DNA of 23,458 bases from XN24 sp035514535 (GTDB lineage: Bacteria; Pseudomonadota; Gammaproteobacteria; Steroidobacterales; XN24), in assembly GCA_035514535.1 (NCBI GenBank), contig DATKAZ010000072.1, positions 1-23,458 of the forward strand, given 5' to 3'. A program made the position numbers and the translations under genes. The notes beneath the pieces were generated by a model. The model had not been told where the DNA came from. It made no database searches and worked only from the letters and a program-made list of their open reading frames with translations. Of this stretch, positions 7,351-13,761 are shown one piece after another (position 1 is the first letter of the stretch; every line of letters begins with the position of its first letter).

Positions 7351-8049
7351 ATGATTGCCAAGCAGATCCTGATCGTCGAGGATGAAAAACCGATTCGCGA
7401 CATGATCGCCTTCGGCCTGAGGCGATCAGGCTTCGAGGTGAGCGAGGCCGAGGACTGTCGCAGCGCCCGCATCCAGCTCGCGAACCGCCTGCCGGACCTC
7501 GTCCTGGTGGACTGGATGCTGCCCGACATGAGCGGCCTCGAGCTGACCCGTTTGCTGAAAAAGGACGCCGGCACCCGCGACGTGCCGGTGATCATGCTGA
7601 CGGCGCGCGCCGAAGAAGAGGACAAGGTTCGCGGTCTCGAGGGCGGCGCGGACGACTACATCACGAAGCCGTTCTCGCCGCGCGAACTGCTGGCGCGCAT
7701 CAAGGCGGTGATGCGTCGCGGCGGCACGAGCGAGGACGAGGACGTATTCAGTGTTGGCGGGCTGCGTCTCGACGCGGCCAGCCACCGCGTCACGGCCGGC
7801 GCGGAGCCGGTCTCGCTCGGTCCGACCGAGTACCGCCTGCTGAAATTCTTCATGACGCACCCCGATCGCGTCTACAGCCGCGGCCAGCTGCTGGACCGCG
7901 TGTGGGGCGGCAACGTGTATGTCGAGGAGCGCACGGTCGATGTGCACATCCGGCGCGTGCGCAAGGCTCTCGAGCCGTCCGGCTGCGACCGCCTGATCCA
8001 GACCGTGCGCGGCGCGGGCTACCGTTTTTCCGAGCAGGTCGAGGGGTGA
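7351..8049 (+). CDS. phoB: Phosphate regulon response regulator PhoB
   Basis: This 232-residue OmpR-family regulator is activated by PhoR under phosphate limitation and binds Pho boxes. The receiver domain (1-120) has the acidic pocket E10-D11, phosphoacceptor D54 (VLVDWMLPDMSG), and the switch region ending ITKPFSPRELLARIKAVMRR. A winged-helix DNA-binding domain (about 130-230) ends VRGAGYRFSEQ. The start is ATG 7351 with GGA 7 bases upstream. It overlaps phoR by four bases, so the pair is translationally coupled. Confidence 0.97.
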   Translation: MIAKQILIVEDEKPIRDMIAFGLRRSGFEVSEAEDCRSARIQLANRLPDLVLVDWMLPDMSGLELTRLLKKDAGTRDVPVIMLTARAEEEDKVRGLEGGADDYITKPFSPRELLARIKAVMRRGGTSEDEDVFSVGGLRLDAASHRVTAGAEPVSLGPTEYRLLKFFMTHPDRVYSRGQLLDRVWGGNVYVEERTVDVHIRRVRKALEPSGCDRLIQTVRGAGYRFSEQVEG

Positions 8050-9341
8050 ATCGCGGGCCGTGGGCCTATGTCGCGGTGCGCTTCGCCGCGCTGCTCGGCG
8101 CCGCGCTGCTGCTCGGCTACCTGTTCGGCTACCCCCTCGGCTGGCTGTCCGCGGCCCTGCTGGCCTACCTCGGCTGGCATTTGTGGCACCTCTGGCAGCT
8201 CGAGTCCTGGCTGAGGCGCAAGCTCGGCCAGCCGCCGCGCGATGCGGCAGGTCTGTGGGGCGGCGTGTTCGCGCAGCTGCACCGGCTGCGCTTGCAGAGC
8301 AGGGCGCGCAAGAAGCGGCTCGCCCGGGTGCTGAAGGAGTTTCGCAAGTCGACCCAGGCGTTGCCGGATGCCGGGGTCGTGCTCGATGCGACCAATGACA
8401 TCGCCTGGCTGAACGCGGCGGCGACCCGCCTGCTGGGATTGCGCCCCGAAGACCGCGGCCAGCGGATCGACAATCTGCTGCGCGCTCCCGAGTTCGCCGA
8501 ATTTTTGCGCCACGCGACGCCGGAGCGCGTGCTGCGCATCGCCTCGCCCGTGGACGAGCAGCGCAAGCTCGCCCTGCAGGTCGTGCCCTACGGCGACACG
8601 CAGCGCCTGCTGCTGGCCAAGGACATCACGCACGAGATGCGGCTCGAGACGGTGCGGCGCACCTTCGTCGCCAACGCCTCGCACGAACTGCGGTCCCCCC
8701 TGACGGTGATCAGCGGCTACCTCGACGCGCTCGCCGACGATCCCGGCCTGGCGGAATCCTGGCGCGAGCCCGTCGGCGAAATGGTCCGGCAGTCCGAGCG
8801 CATGCGCAGGATTATCGAGGACCTGCTGACGCTGTCGAGACTGGAGGCCTCCGCGCCCGAGGCGGAACGCGAATATGTCGACGTCGCCGGAATGCTGGCG
8901 GTGCTGCGCAAGGAGGCGCTGGCGCGGCCGGAACGCCCGGCGAAGGTCGAGCTGCAGGTGGAGTCGGGCCACGGGCTGCTGGGCGTCGAAGCGGAGATCT
9001 TCTCGGCCTTCGCCAACGTCATCGGCAATGCGTTGAAGTACACGCCGGCCGACGGCAGCGTACGCATCCGCTGGCACCTCGAGGACGGCCAGGGGTGCCT
9101 GGTGGTCACCGACACCGGCGTCGGCATCCCCGCCGAGGCCATCCCGCGACTGACCGAGCGCTTCTATCGTGTCGACAAGAGTCGGGACCGCGCCACCGGC
9201 GGTACCGGCCTCGGGCTCGCCATCGTCAAGCACGTGCTGCAACGGCACGGGGCACGCCTCGAGGTGCAAAGCAAGCCCGGCGAAGGCAGCACCTTTACGT
9301 GCCGTTTCCCGGCCGACCGCATCACGTCACGGCGTCCCTGA
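8046..9341 (+). CDS. phoR: Phosphate regulon sensor histidine kinase PhoR
   Basis: This 431-residue inner-membrane kinase/phosphatase acts on PhoB. Two hydrophobic segments occupy about 5-50 with only a tiny periplasmic loop. A charged linker follows, then a PAS domain (about 95-190), then the H-box ASHELRSPLTVISGYLDAL with phosphoaccepting H213. N-box NVIGNALKYTP and G-boxes DTGVGIPAE and GGTGLGLAIVKH complete the ATPase domain. Because there is no periplasmic sensor domain, phosphate status is thought to reach PhoR through the Pst complex and PhoU, both encoded here. The GTG start at 8046 overlaps the phoB stop and gives the same length as E. coli PhoR. A perfectly placed hairpin repeat begins two bases after its stop. 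Confidence 0.96.
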   Translation: MNRGPWAYVAVRFAALLGAALLLGYLFGYPLGWLSAALLAYLGWHLWHLWQLESWLRRKLGQPPRDAAGLWGGVFAQLHRLRLQSRARKKRLARVLKEFRKSTQALPDAGVVLDATNDIAWLNAAATRLLGLRPEDRGQRIDNLLRAPEFAEFLRHATPERVLRIASPVDEQRKLALQVVPYGDTQRLLLAKDITHEMRLETVRRTFVANASHELRSPLTVISGYLDALADDPGLAESWREPVGEMVRQSERMRRIIEDLLTLSRLEASAPEAEREYVDVAGMLAVLRKEALARPERPAKVELQVESGHGLLGVEAEIFSAFANVIGNALKYTPADGSVRIRWHLEDGQGCLVVTDTGVGIPAEAIPRLTERFYRVDKSRDRATGGTGLGLAIVKHVLQRHGARLEVQSKPGEGSTFTCRFPADRITSRRP

Positions 9342-9343
9342 AT

Positions 9344-9397
9344 GCGCGAATGGGGACACTCCTGAAACCGCGGTTTCAGGAGTGTCCCCGTTCGCGC
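9344..9397. repeat. 54-bp near-perfect palindrome, REP-like
   Basis: Arms 9344-9370 and 9371-9397 are 27 bp each with one mismatch (T9351 against G9390) and no loop; each arm carries GGGGACACTCCTGAAACCG. It sits between the convergent phoR and CYTH genes and could terminate both. Its right half forms the last codons and stop of the CYTH gene. Confidence 0.88.
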
Positions 9398-9858
9398 CAT
9401 TCGCGGAAGGGGTGATTGACGAGGTTGACGTTGAAGTAGCGTGGGTCGCTCGAGACTTCGGCACCGAGCCACGGCGGACGCTCGAAAGCCTCGTCCTCGC
9501 GGCCGAGCTCGATCTCGGCCACGACCAGGCCCGCGTTGGCGCCGTGGAACTCGTCGACCTGCCAGAGGTGCCCGCCGTACCGGACCTCGTAGCGCGTCTT
9601 CTCGACGAGCGGGCGGATGCAGAGCGTGTCGAGCAGTTCGTGGGCCTCGGCCACGGGGATCGGGTATTCGTATTCGGCACGCGTACAGCCGGCGGTCGCC
9701 CCCTTGATCGTCAGCCAGGCTGCGTCCTCAGCCGCCCGCACGCGCACCGTGCGGGATTTCTCGAGCGAGAGATAACCCTGGCGAAACAACCGGCCGTGCA
9801 GGCCGTCCTTCCAGGCTGTCCCCGTGACCAGGAACTTGCGCTCGATTTCCCTGCCCAT
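9376..9858 (-). CDS. CYTH-domain protein, probable triphosphate-binding enzyme
   Basis: This 160-residue single CYTH domain begins with the diagnostic MGREIERKFLV. Alternating charged strands follow (RTVRVRAAED, WLTIKG, AEYEYPIP, KTRYEVRYGG, WQVDEFHG, LVVAEIELG), which line the triphosphate tunnel with Arg/Lys and Glu. Characterised relatives hydrolyse inorganic triphosphate or thiamine triphosphate, and a few are class IV adenylate cyclases; the sequence does not decide between them. Position between phoR and phoU suggests a link to phosphate metabolism. Its last five codons and TGA lie in a repeat element. The ATG at 9858 opens a divergent region shared with phoU. Confidence 0.88.
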   Translation of the reverse strand: MGREIERKFLVTGTAWKDGLHGRLFRQGYLSLEKSRTVRVRAAEDAAWLTIKGATAGCTRAEYEYPIPVAEAHELLDTLCIRPLVEKTRYEVRYGGHLWQVDEFHGANAGLVVAEIELGREDEAFERPPWLGAEVSSDPRYFNVNLVNHPFREWRERGHS

Positions 9859-9987
9859 GCGCCGAGTCTAGCCGCTCCGGGGGGGCATGGCCGCAAAGAC
9901 CAGGAACGTACCGCTCGCGCTTGTGAGCCGGCACGGCGTAATGCGACCATGGAACCACCCTCCACGACGACGTGTCGGAATCTCCCG

Positions 9988-10710
9988 ATGGAACACCAGG
10001 ACCTCAGCCACCACTGGTCGCGCCAGTTCAATGCCGAGCTCGAGGCCGTGCGCAACAGCGTGCTCGCCATGGGGGGGCTGGTCGAGGAGCAGTTGCAGCG
10101 TGCGGTCGAGGCACTCGTGCGGGGCGACAGCGCGCTCGGGGAGCAGGTCGCCCGCGACGACTACAAGGTCAATCGCTGCGAGGTCTCGATCGACGAGGAC
10201 TGCAGCCGGATCATCGCGCGCCGCCAGCCCACCGCCGGCGACCTGCGGCTCATCATGGCCGTAGTCAAGACGATCACCGACCTCGAGCGCGTCGGCGACG
10301 AGGCCGAGAAGATCGGCCGCCTCGCCGTGCGACTCGCCGGCGAGGAACGCCCCGGCGACAGCTACCAGAGCATCCGGCATCTCGCGGAGCTGGTCGGCGG
10401 CATGTTGCACCGGGCGCTCGATGCATTCGCACGCATGGACCCGGAAGACGCCATGCGCGTGGTGCGCGAGGACCAGGTCGTCGACCGCGAGTATGATGCC
10501 GTCTCGCGCCAGGGCATCACGCTCATGATGGAGAATCCGCGCAGCATTCGCCGCGTGCTCGACACGTTGTGGACGGCGCGCGCGCTGGAGCGCATCGGGG
10601 ATCACGCGAAGAATATCTGCGAATACGTGGTCTTCATGGTGCGCGGCAAGGACATCCGCCACGTGAACCTCGAGGACGCCGAGAAGCAGGCCAGGAAGGG
10701 GCATGATTGA
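9988..10710 (+). CDS. phoU: Phosphate signalling protein PhoU (first copy)
   Basis: This 240-residue cytoplasmic PhoU has two repeated three-helix bundles. Each bundle has a metal-binding type motif: DLERVGDEAEKIGRLA near residue 100 and ALERIGDHAKNICEYVV near 200. PhoU links the Pst transporter to PhoR and dampens the regulon when phosphate is plentiful. The start at ATG 9988 is preceded by GGAA 6 bases upstream; ATG 9949 in the same frame lacks a ribosome site. The closing GKDIRHVN motif is shared in form (GRDVRHVK) with the second PhoU at 22740. It overlaps dsbB by eight bases and is separated from the pst operon by dapE. Confidence 0.95.
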   Translation: MEHQDLSHHWSRQFNAELEAVRNSVLAMGGLVEEQLQRAVEALVRGDSALGEQVARDDYKVNRCEVSIDEDCSRIIARRQPTAGDLRLIMAVVKTITDLERVGDEAEKIGRLAVRLAGEERPGDSYQSIRHLAELVGGMLHRALDAFARMDPEDAMRVVREDQVVDREYDAVSRQGITLMMENPRSIRRVLDTLWTARALERIGDHAKNICEYVVFMVRGKDIRHVNLEDAEKQARKGHD

Positions 10711-11209
10711 GAGAAATGGTATCGGCGGCCTGGAGCGTCGCCTGGTCAACGGCTTCGGCGCGCTGGCCTGCGGCGGGCTGCTGGGCTACGCGCTCTATGC
10801 GCAGCACGGCCTCGGGCTCGAGCCGTGTCCCCTGTGCGTGTTCCAGCGCGTCGCCGTGCTGGCGCTCGGCGTCGTCTTCCTGGCCGCCTATGCACACAAC
10901 CCGCGGCGCCGGGGCGCACGCGTCTACGGCGTGCTGGCGGCGATTGCCGCAGGCGCGGGGATCGCGTTCGCATGGCGGCAGCTGTGGCTGCAGAACCTGC
11001 CCGCGGACCAGGTGCCGGAGTGCGGCCCCGGCCTCGACTTCATCATGGACGTGTTTCCACTGTGGGAAGCGCTGGCGATGGTGTTCAAGGGCTCCGGCGA
11101 CTGCGCCAAGGTCGACTGGACTTTCCTCGGCCTCAGCATGGCGGGCTGGGTGCTGATTTCGCTGGCATCGCTCGCGCTGCTGGCGCTGTGGAATAATTTT
11201 CGGCGGTGA
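10703..11209 (+). CDS. dsbB: Disulfide bond formation protein DsbB
   Basis: This 168-residue four-helix membrane protein reoxidises DsbA and passes electrons to ubiquinone. The first periplasmic loop carries the C42-PL-C45 pair, and the second carries C107 and C134, which matches the E. coli arrangement. Membrane helices fall near 16-34, 46-65, 72-92 and 142-163. The ATG at 10703 lies within the end of phoU, so expression is probably coupled to it, an unusual partnership. A perfect hairpin repeat follows the stop within twelve bases. Confidence 0.96.
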   Translation: MIERNGIGGLERRLVNGFGALACGGLLGYALYAQHGLGLEPCPLCVFQRVAVLALGVVFLAAYAHNPRRRGARVYGVLAAIAAGAGIAFAWRQLWLQNLPADQVPECGPGLDFIMDVFPLWEALAMVFKGSGDCAKVDWTFLGLSMAGWVLISLASLALLALWNNFRR

Positions 11210-11220
11210 TAGCAGTGAAA

Positions 11221-11270
11221 GGGGACACTGCTTTAAGAAGGGGACACTGCTTTAAAGCAGTGTCCCCTTC
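11221..11270. repeat. REP-like hairpin repeat, GGGGACACTGCTTTA type
   Basis: The head occurs twice directly (11221-11235 and 11240-11254, 19-bp period), and 11237-11270 is a perfect 34-bp palindrome. It fills the space between the convergent dsbB and dapE genes, where it may serve as a bidirectional terminator. Confidence 0.85.
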
Positions 11271-11272
11271 CG

Positions 11273-12397
11273 CTACAACAGCTTCCGCAGCAGCGCGAGA
11301 TAGAGGTCCTTCAGCGGCTCCAGGTCGGCGATGCGCACGTGCTCGTCGATCTTGTGAATGCTCGCATTGACCGGCCCGAGCTCCACCACGGCTGCCCCGG
11401 TCGGGGCGATGAAGCGGCCGTCCGAGGTGCCGCCGCCGGTGGAGAGCTCGGGATCCACGCCGGCGACCTCGCGCACCACTTCGCGGACGGTCTCGAGGAA
11501 GCGGCCCGGCGGGGTCAGGAACGGTCGGCCGGCGTCGCGCCAGGAGATCGTGTAGTCGAGCCCGTGGCGGTCCAGCACCTCGTGGATGCGCGCCTGCAAT
11601 CCCTCGAAGGTCTGCTCGGTCGAGTAGCGGATGTTGAATTTCAGCTCGGCCGAGCCGGGCGTGACGTTACGAAAGCCGGTGCCGGAGTGCAGGTTGGTGA
11701 GCTGGAAACTGGTGGGCGGGAAGGACTCGTTGCCGGCGTCCCACGCGAGCGTGACCAGCTCGGCCAGCACCGGCGAGAGCCGGTGCAACGGGTTCACCGC
11801 CGACTCGGGGTAGGCGACGTGACCCTGTACGCCGTTCACCACCAGGTCGCCGGACAGCGAGCCGCGCCGCCCGATCCGCAGCATGTCGCCGAGCCGCTCG
11901 CGACTGGAAGGCTCCCCCACCAGGCACCAGTCGATCTTCTCGCCACGCTTCTCCAGCCGCTCGATGACCGCCTTGGTACCGTCCTTCGCGGGGCCTTCCT
12001 CGTCGCTGGTAATCAGGAAGGCGATCGAGCCAGCCGGCGCGGGGCTCCCGGCGAGGTACTCCTCGCAAGCCACGACCATGGCCGCGAGGCCGGCCTTCAT
12101 GTCGGCCGTACCGCGGCCCCACAAGGCGCCGTCGCGCTCGGTGGGCACGAAAGGTTGCGATCGCCAGGCCTCGACCGGACCCGTCGGCACCACGTCGGTG
12201 TGCCCCGCAAAGCACAGCAGCGGCCTCGCGTCGCCGAGGCGCGCCCAGAAATTGTCGACCTCGCCGACCCGCATCCGCTCGATGCGGAAACCGAGGGCTC
12301 CGAGGCGCGCAATCAGCAGTTCCTGGCAGTCGGCGTCTTCCGGCGTGATCGAAGGACGGGCCACCAGTGCTTTAGTAAGTTCAAGAACTTGTGACAA
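11273..12397 (-). CDS. dapE: Succinyl-diaminopimelate desuccinylase DapE
   Basis: This 374-residue di-zinc M20 amidohydrolase removes succinate from N-succinyl-LL-diaminopimelate in the lysine and peptidoglycan precursor pathway. Metal ligands and catalytic residues are present: H66 and D68 in FAGHTDVVPTG, D99 in GRGTADMKAG, E133-E134 in TSDEEGPA, E162 in LVGEPSS, and the C-terminal His of NASIHKIDEH. The start is TTG 12397 (MSQVLELTKALVARPS, the expected DapE opening), with AGGA about 8 bases upstream. It is divergent from pstS and sits between phoU and pst without other dap genes. Confidence 0.95.
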   Translation of the reverse strand: MSQVLELTKALVARPSITPEDADCQELLIARLGALGFRIERMRVGEVDNFWARLGDARPLLCFAGHTDVVPTGPVEAWRSQPFVPTERDGALWGRGTADMKAGLAAMVVACEEYLAGSPAPAGSIAFLITSDEEGPAKDGTKAVIERLEKRGEKIDWCLVGEPSSRERLGDMLRIGRRGSLSGDLVVNGVQGHVAYPESAVNPLHRLSPVLAELVTLAWDAGNESFPPTSFQLTNLHSGTGFRNVTPGSAELKFNIRYSTEQTFEGLQARIHEVLDRHGLDYTISWRDAGRPFLTPPGRFLETVREVVREVAGVDPELSTGGGTSDGRFIAPTGAAVVELGPVNASIHKIDEHVRIADLEPLKDLYLALLRKLL

Positions 12398-12541
12398 AAA
12401 GTTAATCCTGTTTAGAGATAAAGGGGGCAGGCTGAAAAGCGTGGAAAAACAATGCGCAAGCCCCCTTTGCCCCCGGTCGGGGCGCGCCCCTGCGGGCAGC
12501 GATTATGGCGCCTGGCGCCACAATGTGACACCCGCGGCGCG

Positions 12542-12575
12542 CTGTCATCTTGGTGTAACAGGAGGCCCTTAGGGT
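12542..12575 (+). promoter_or_regulatory. Pho box and -10 of the pst operon
   Basis: CTGTCATCTTGGTGTAAC at 12542-12559 has one perfect PhoB half-site (7/7), a 4-base spacer and a second half at 5/7. A TAGGGT -10-like element at 12570-12575 begins 10 bases later, the spacing seen in PhoB-activated promoters where the Pho box replaces the -35. This predicts a start near 12582 and a leader of about 60 bases. The rest of the 12398-12641 gap holds a weak long-loop inverted repeat and nothing else I can name. Confidence 0.75.
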
Positions 12576-12641
12576 ATGTCTCGTTCCCGGCACGGCCGGT
12601 TTACTGACGACTTATCCAATCGCTACCCAAGGAGTCAACGA

Positions 12642-13613
12642 ATGACCCGCAAGTTTCTCGCGCTTGGCGCCGGTCTGATCCTCTCTGCCTCGGCTTTCGG
12701 CCAGGCAGTCCAGGTGGATCCGGCCCTGCCAGACTACAAACCCGCCTCCGGTGTCTCCGGCAGCCTGAAGTCCATCGGCTCGGACACGCTGAACAATCTG
12801 ATGGCCCTGTGGGCCGAGGGTTTCCGCTCGGCTTACCCCAACGTCCAGATCGAAATCGAGGGCAAGGGCTCGGGTACGGCGCCGCCGGCGCTGATCGGCG
12901 GCAACGCGCAGTTCGGCCCGATGTCGCGGCCGATGAAATCGGCCGAGATCCAGGAGTTCGAGAAGCGCTACGGTTACCCGCCGACGCCGGTGCGCAGCGC
13001 AATCGATGCCCTGGCCGTGTACGTGCACAAGGACAACCCGATCAAGTGCCTCTCCATGCAGCAGGTCGATGCGATTTTTTCGAAGACCCGCAATGGCGGC
13101 TACGCGAGTAACATCACCACCTGGGGCGACGTGGGCCTCACCGGCGAGTGGGCCAAGCGGCCGATGTCGATTTACGGCCGCAACTCAGCCTCCGGCACAT
13201 ACGGCTACTTCAAGGAAGTCGCGCTGTTCAACGGCGACTACAAGGATGAAGTGAAGGAACAGCCCGGTTCATCGACGGTGGTGCAGGGCGTGGCCTCGGA
13301 CATCGGTGGCGTCGGCTACTCGGGCGTCGGCTACAAGACGGCCGACGTGCGCTCGGTGCCGCTGAAGACGGACGCCGACGGTGAGTGTTTCGATGCGCTT
13401 GCCGAACACGCCGTGTCGGGGGACTACCCGATCGCGCGGTTCCTGTACATCTATGTCAACAAGAACCCGAACGAGAAGCTCGACCCGCTGCGCGGCGAAT
13501 TCATCCGTTTCGTGTACTCGAAGCAGGGCCAGCAAGCCGTCGTCCGTGACGGTTATTTCCCGGTGCTGAAGAGTCTTGCGGACCAGGATCTCGCGGCGTT
13601 CGGCCTGAAGTAG
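12642..13613 (+). CDS. pstS: Periplasmic phosphate-binding protein PstS
   Basis: This 323-residue exported phosphate-binding protein feeds the PstCAB transporter. A signal peptide (MTRKFLALGAGLILSASAF, cleavage near residue 22) precedes the binding fold. Ligand-loop motifs are I45-GSDT49, GKGSGTAPPAL near 72, FGPMSRPMK near 90 and R180-NSASGT186. The SR in place of the SD of E. coli PstS marks the Pseudomonas-type subgroup (from memory). The start is ATG 12642 with AAGGAG upstream. It is the first gene after the Pho box and is followed by a strong terminator, which should leave it the most abundant product. Confidence 0.95.
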   Translation: MTRKFLALGAGLILSASAFGQAVQVDPALPDYKPASGVSGSLKSIGSDTLNNLMALWAEGFRSAYPNVQIEIEGKGSGTAPPALIGGNAQFGPMSRPMKSAEIQEFEKRYGYPPTPVRSAIDALAVYVHKDNPIKCLSMQQVDAIFSKTRNGGYASNITTWGDVGLTGEWAKRPMSIYGRNSASGTYGYFKEVALFNGDYKDEVKEQPGSSTVVQGVASDIGGVGYSGVGYKTADVRSVPLKTDADGECFDALAEHAVSGDYPIARFLYIYVNKNPNEKLDPLRGEFIRFVYSKQGQQAVVRDGYFPVLKSLADQDLAAFGLK

Positions 13614-13627
13614 GCGGACGGTTCAGG

Positions 13628-13671
13628 CGTGCAGCGGTGCGGGGATTCCCGCACCGCTGCACGTTCTTTTT
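13628..13671 (+). terminator. Intrinsic terminator/attenuator between pstS and pstC
   Basis: A perfect 16-bp stem (13628-13643 with 13648-13663) and 4-base loop are followed by TTCTTTTT (13664-13671). It lies 14 bases past the pstS stop. Partial read-through would give much PstS and little permease, a known need of binding-protein transporters. No separate pstC promoter is obvious in 13672-13761. Confidence 0.88.
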
Positions 13672-13761
13672 GGGGTCATGCCCGCCGGCGCAGTATGCTT
13701 GAACACTGAGCCGAGACGCTGCACCTGCCTGCCGGAACGGGAACTCGCGAGTAGCAACGAC

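Noticed and set aside
12420..12468. Inverted repeat AAAGGGGGC/GCCCCCTTT between dapE and pstS.
   Set aside because: The 9-bp stem has a loop of about 31 bases and no T run in a useful position; it lies upstream of both genes, so it is not a terminator, and no regulator site could be recognised.
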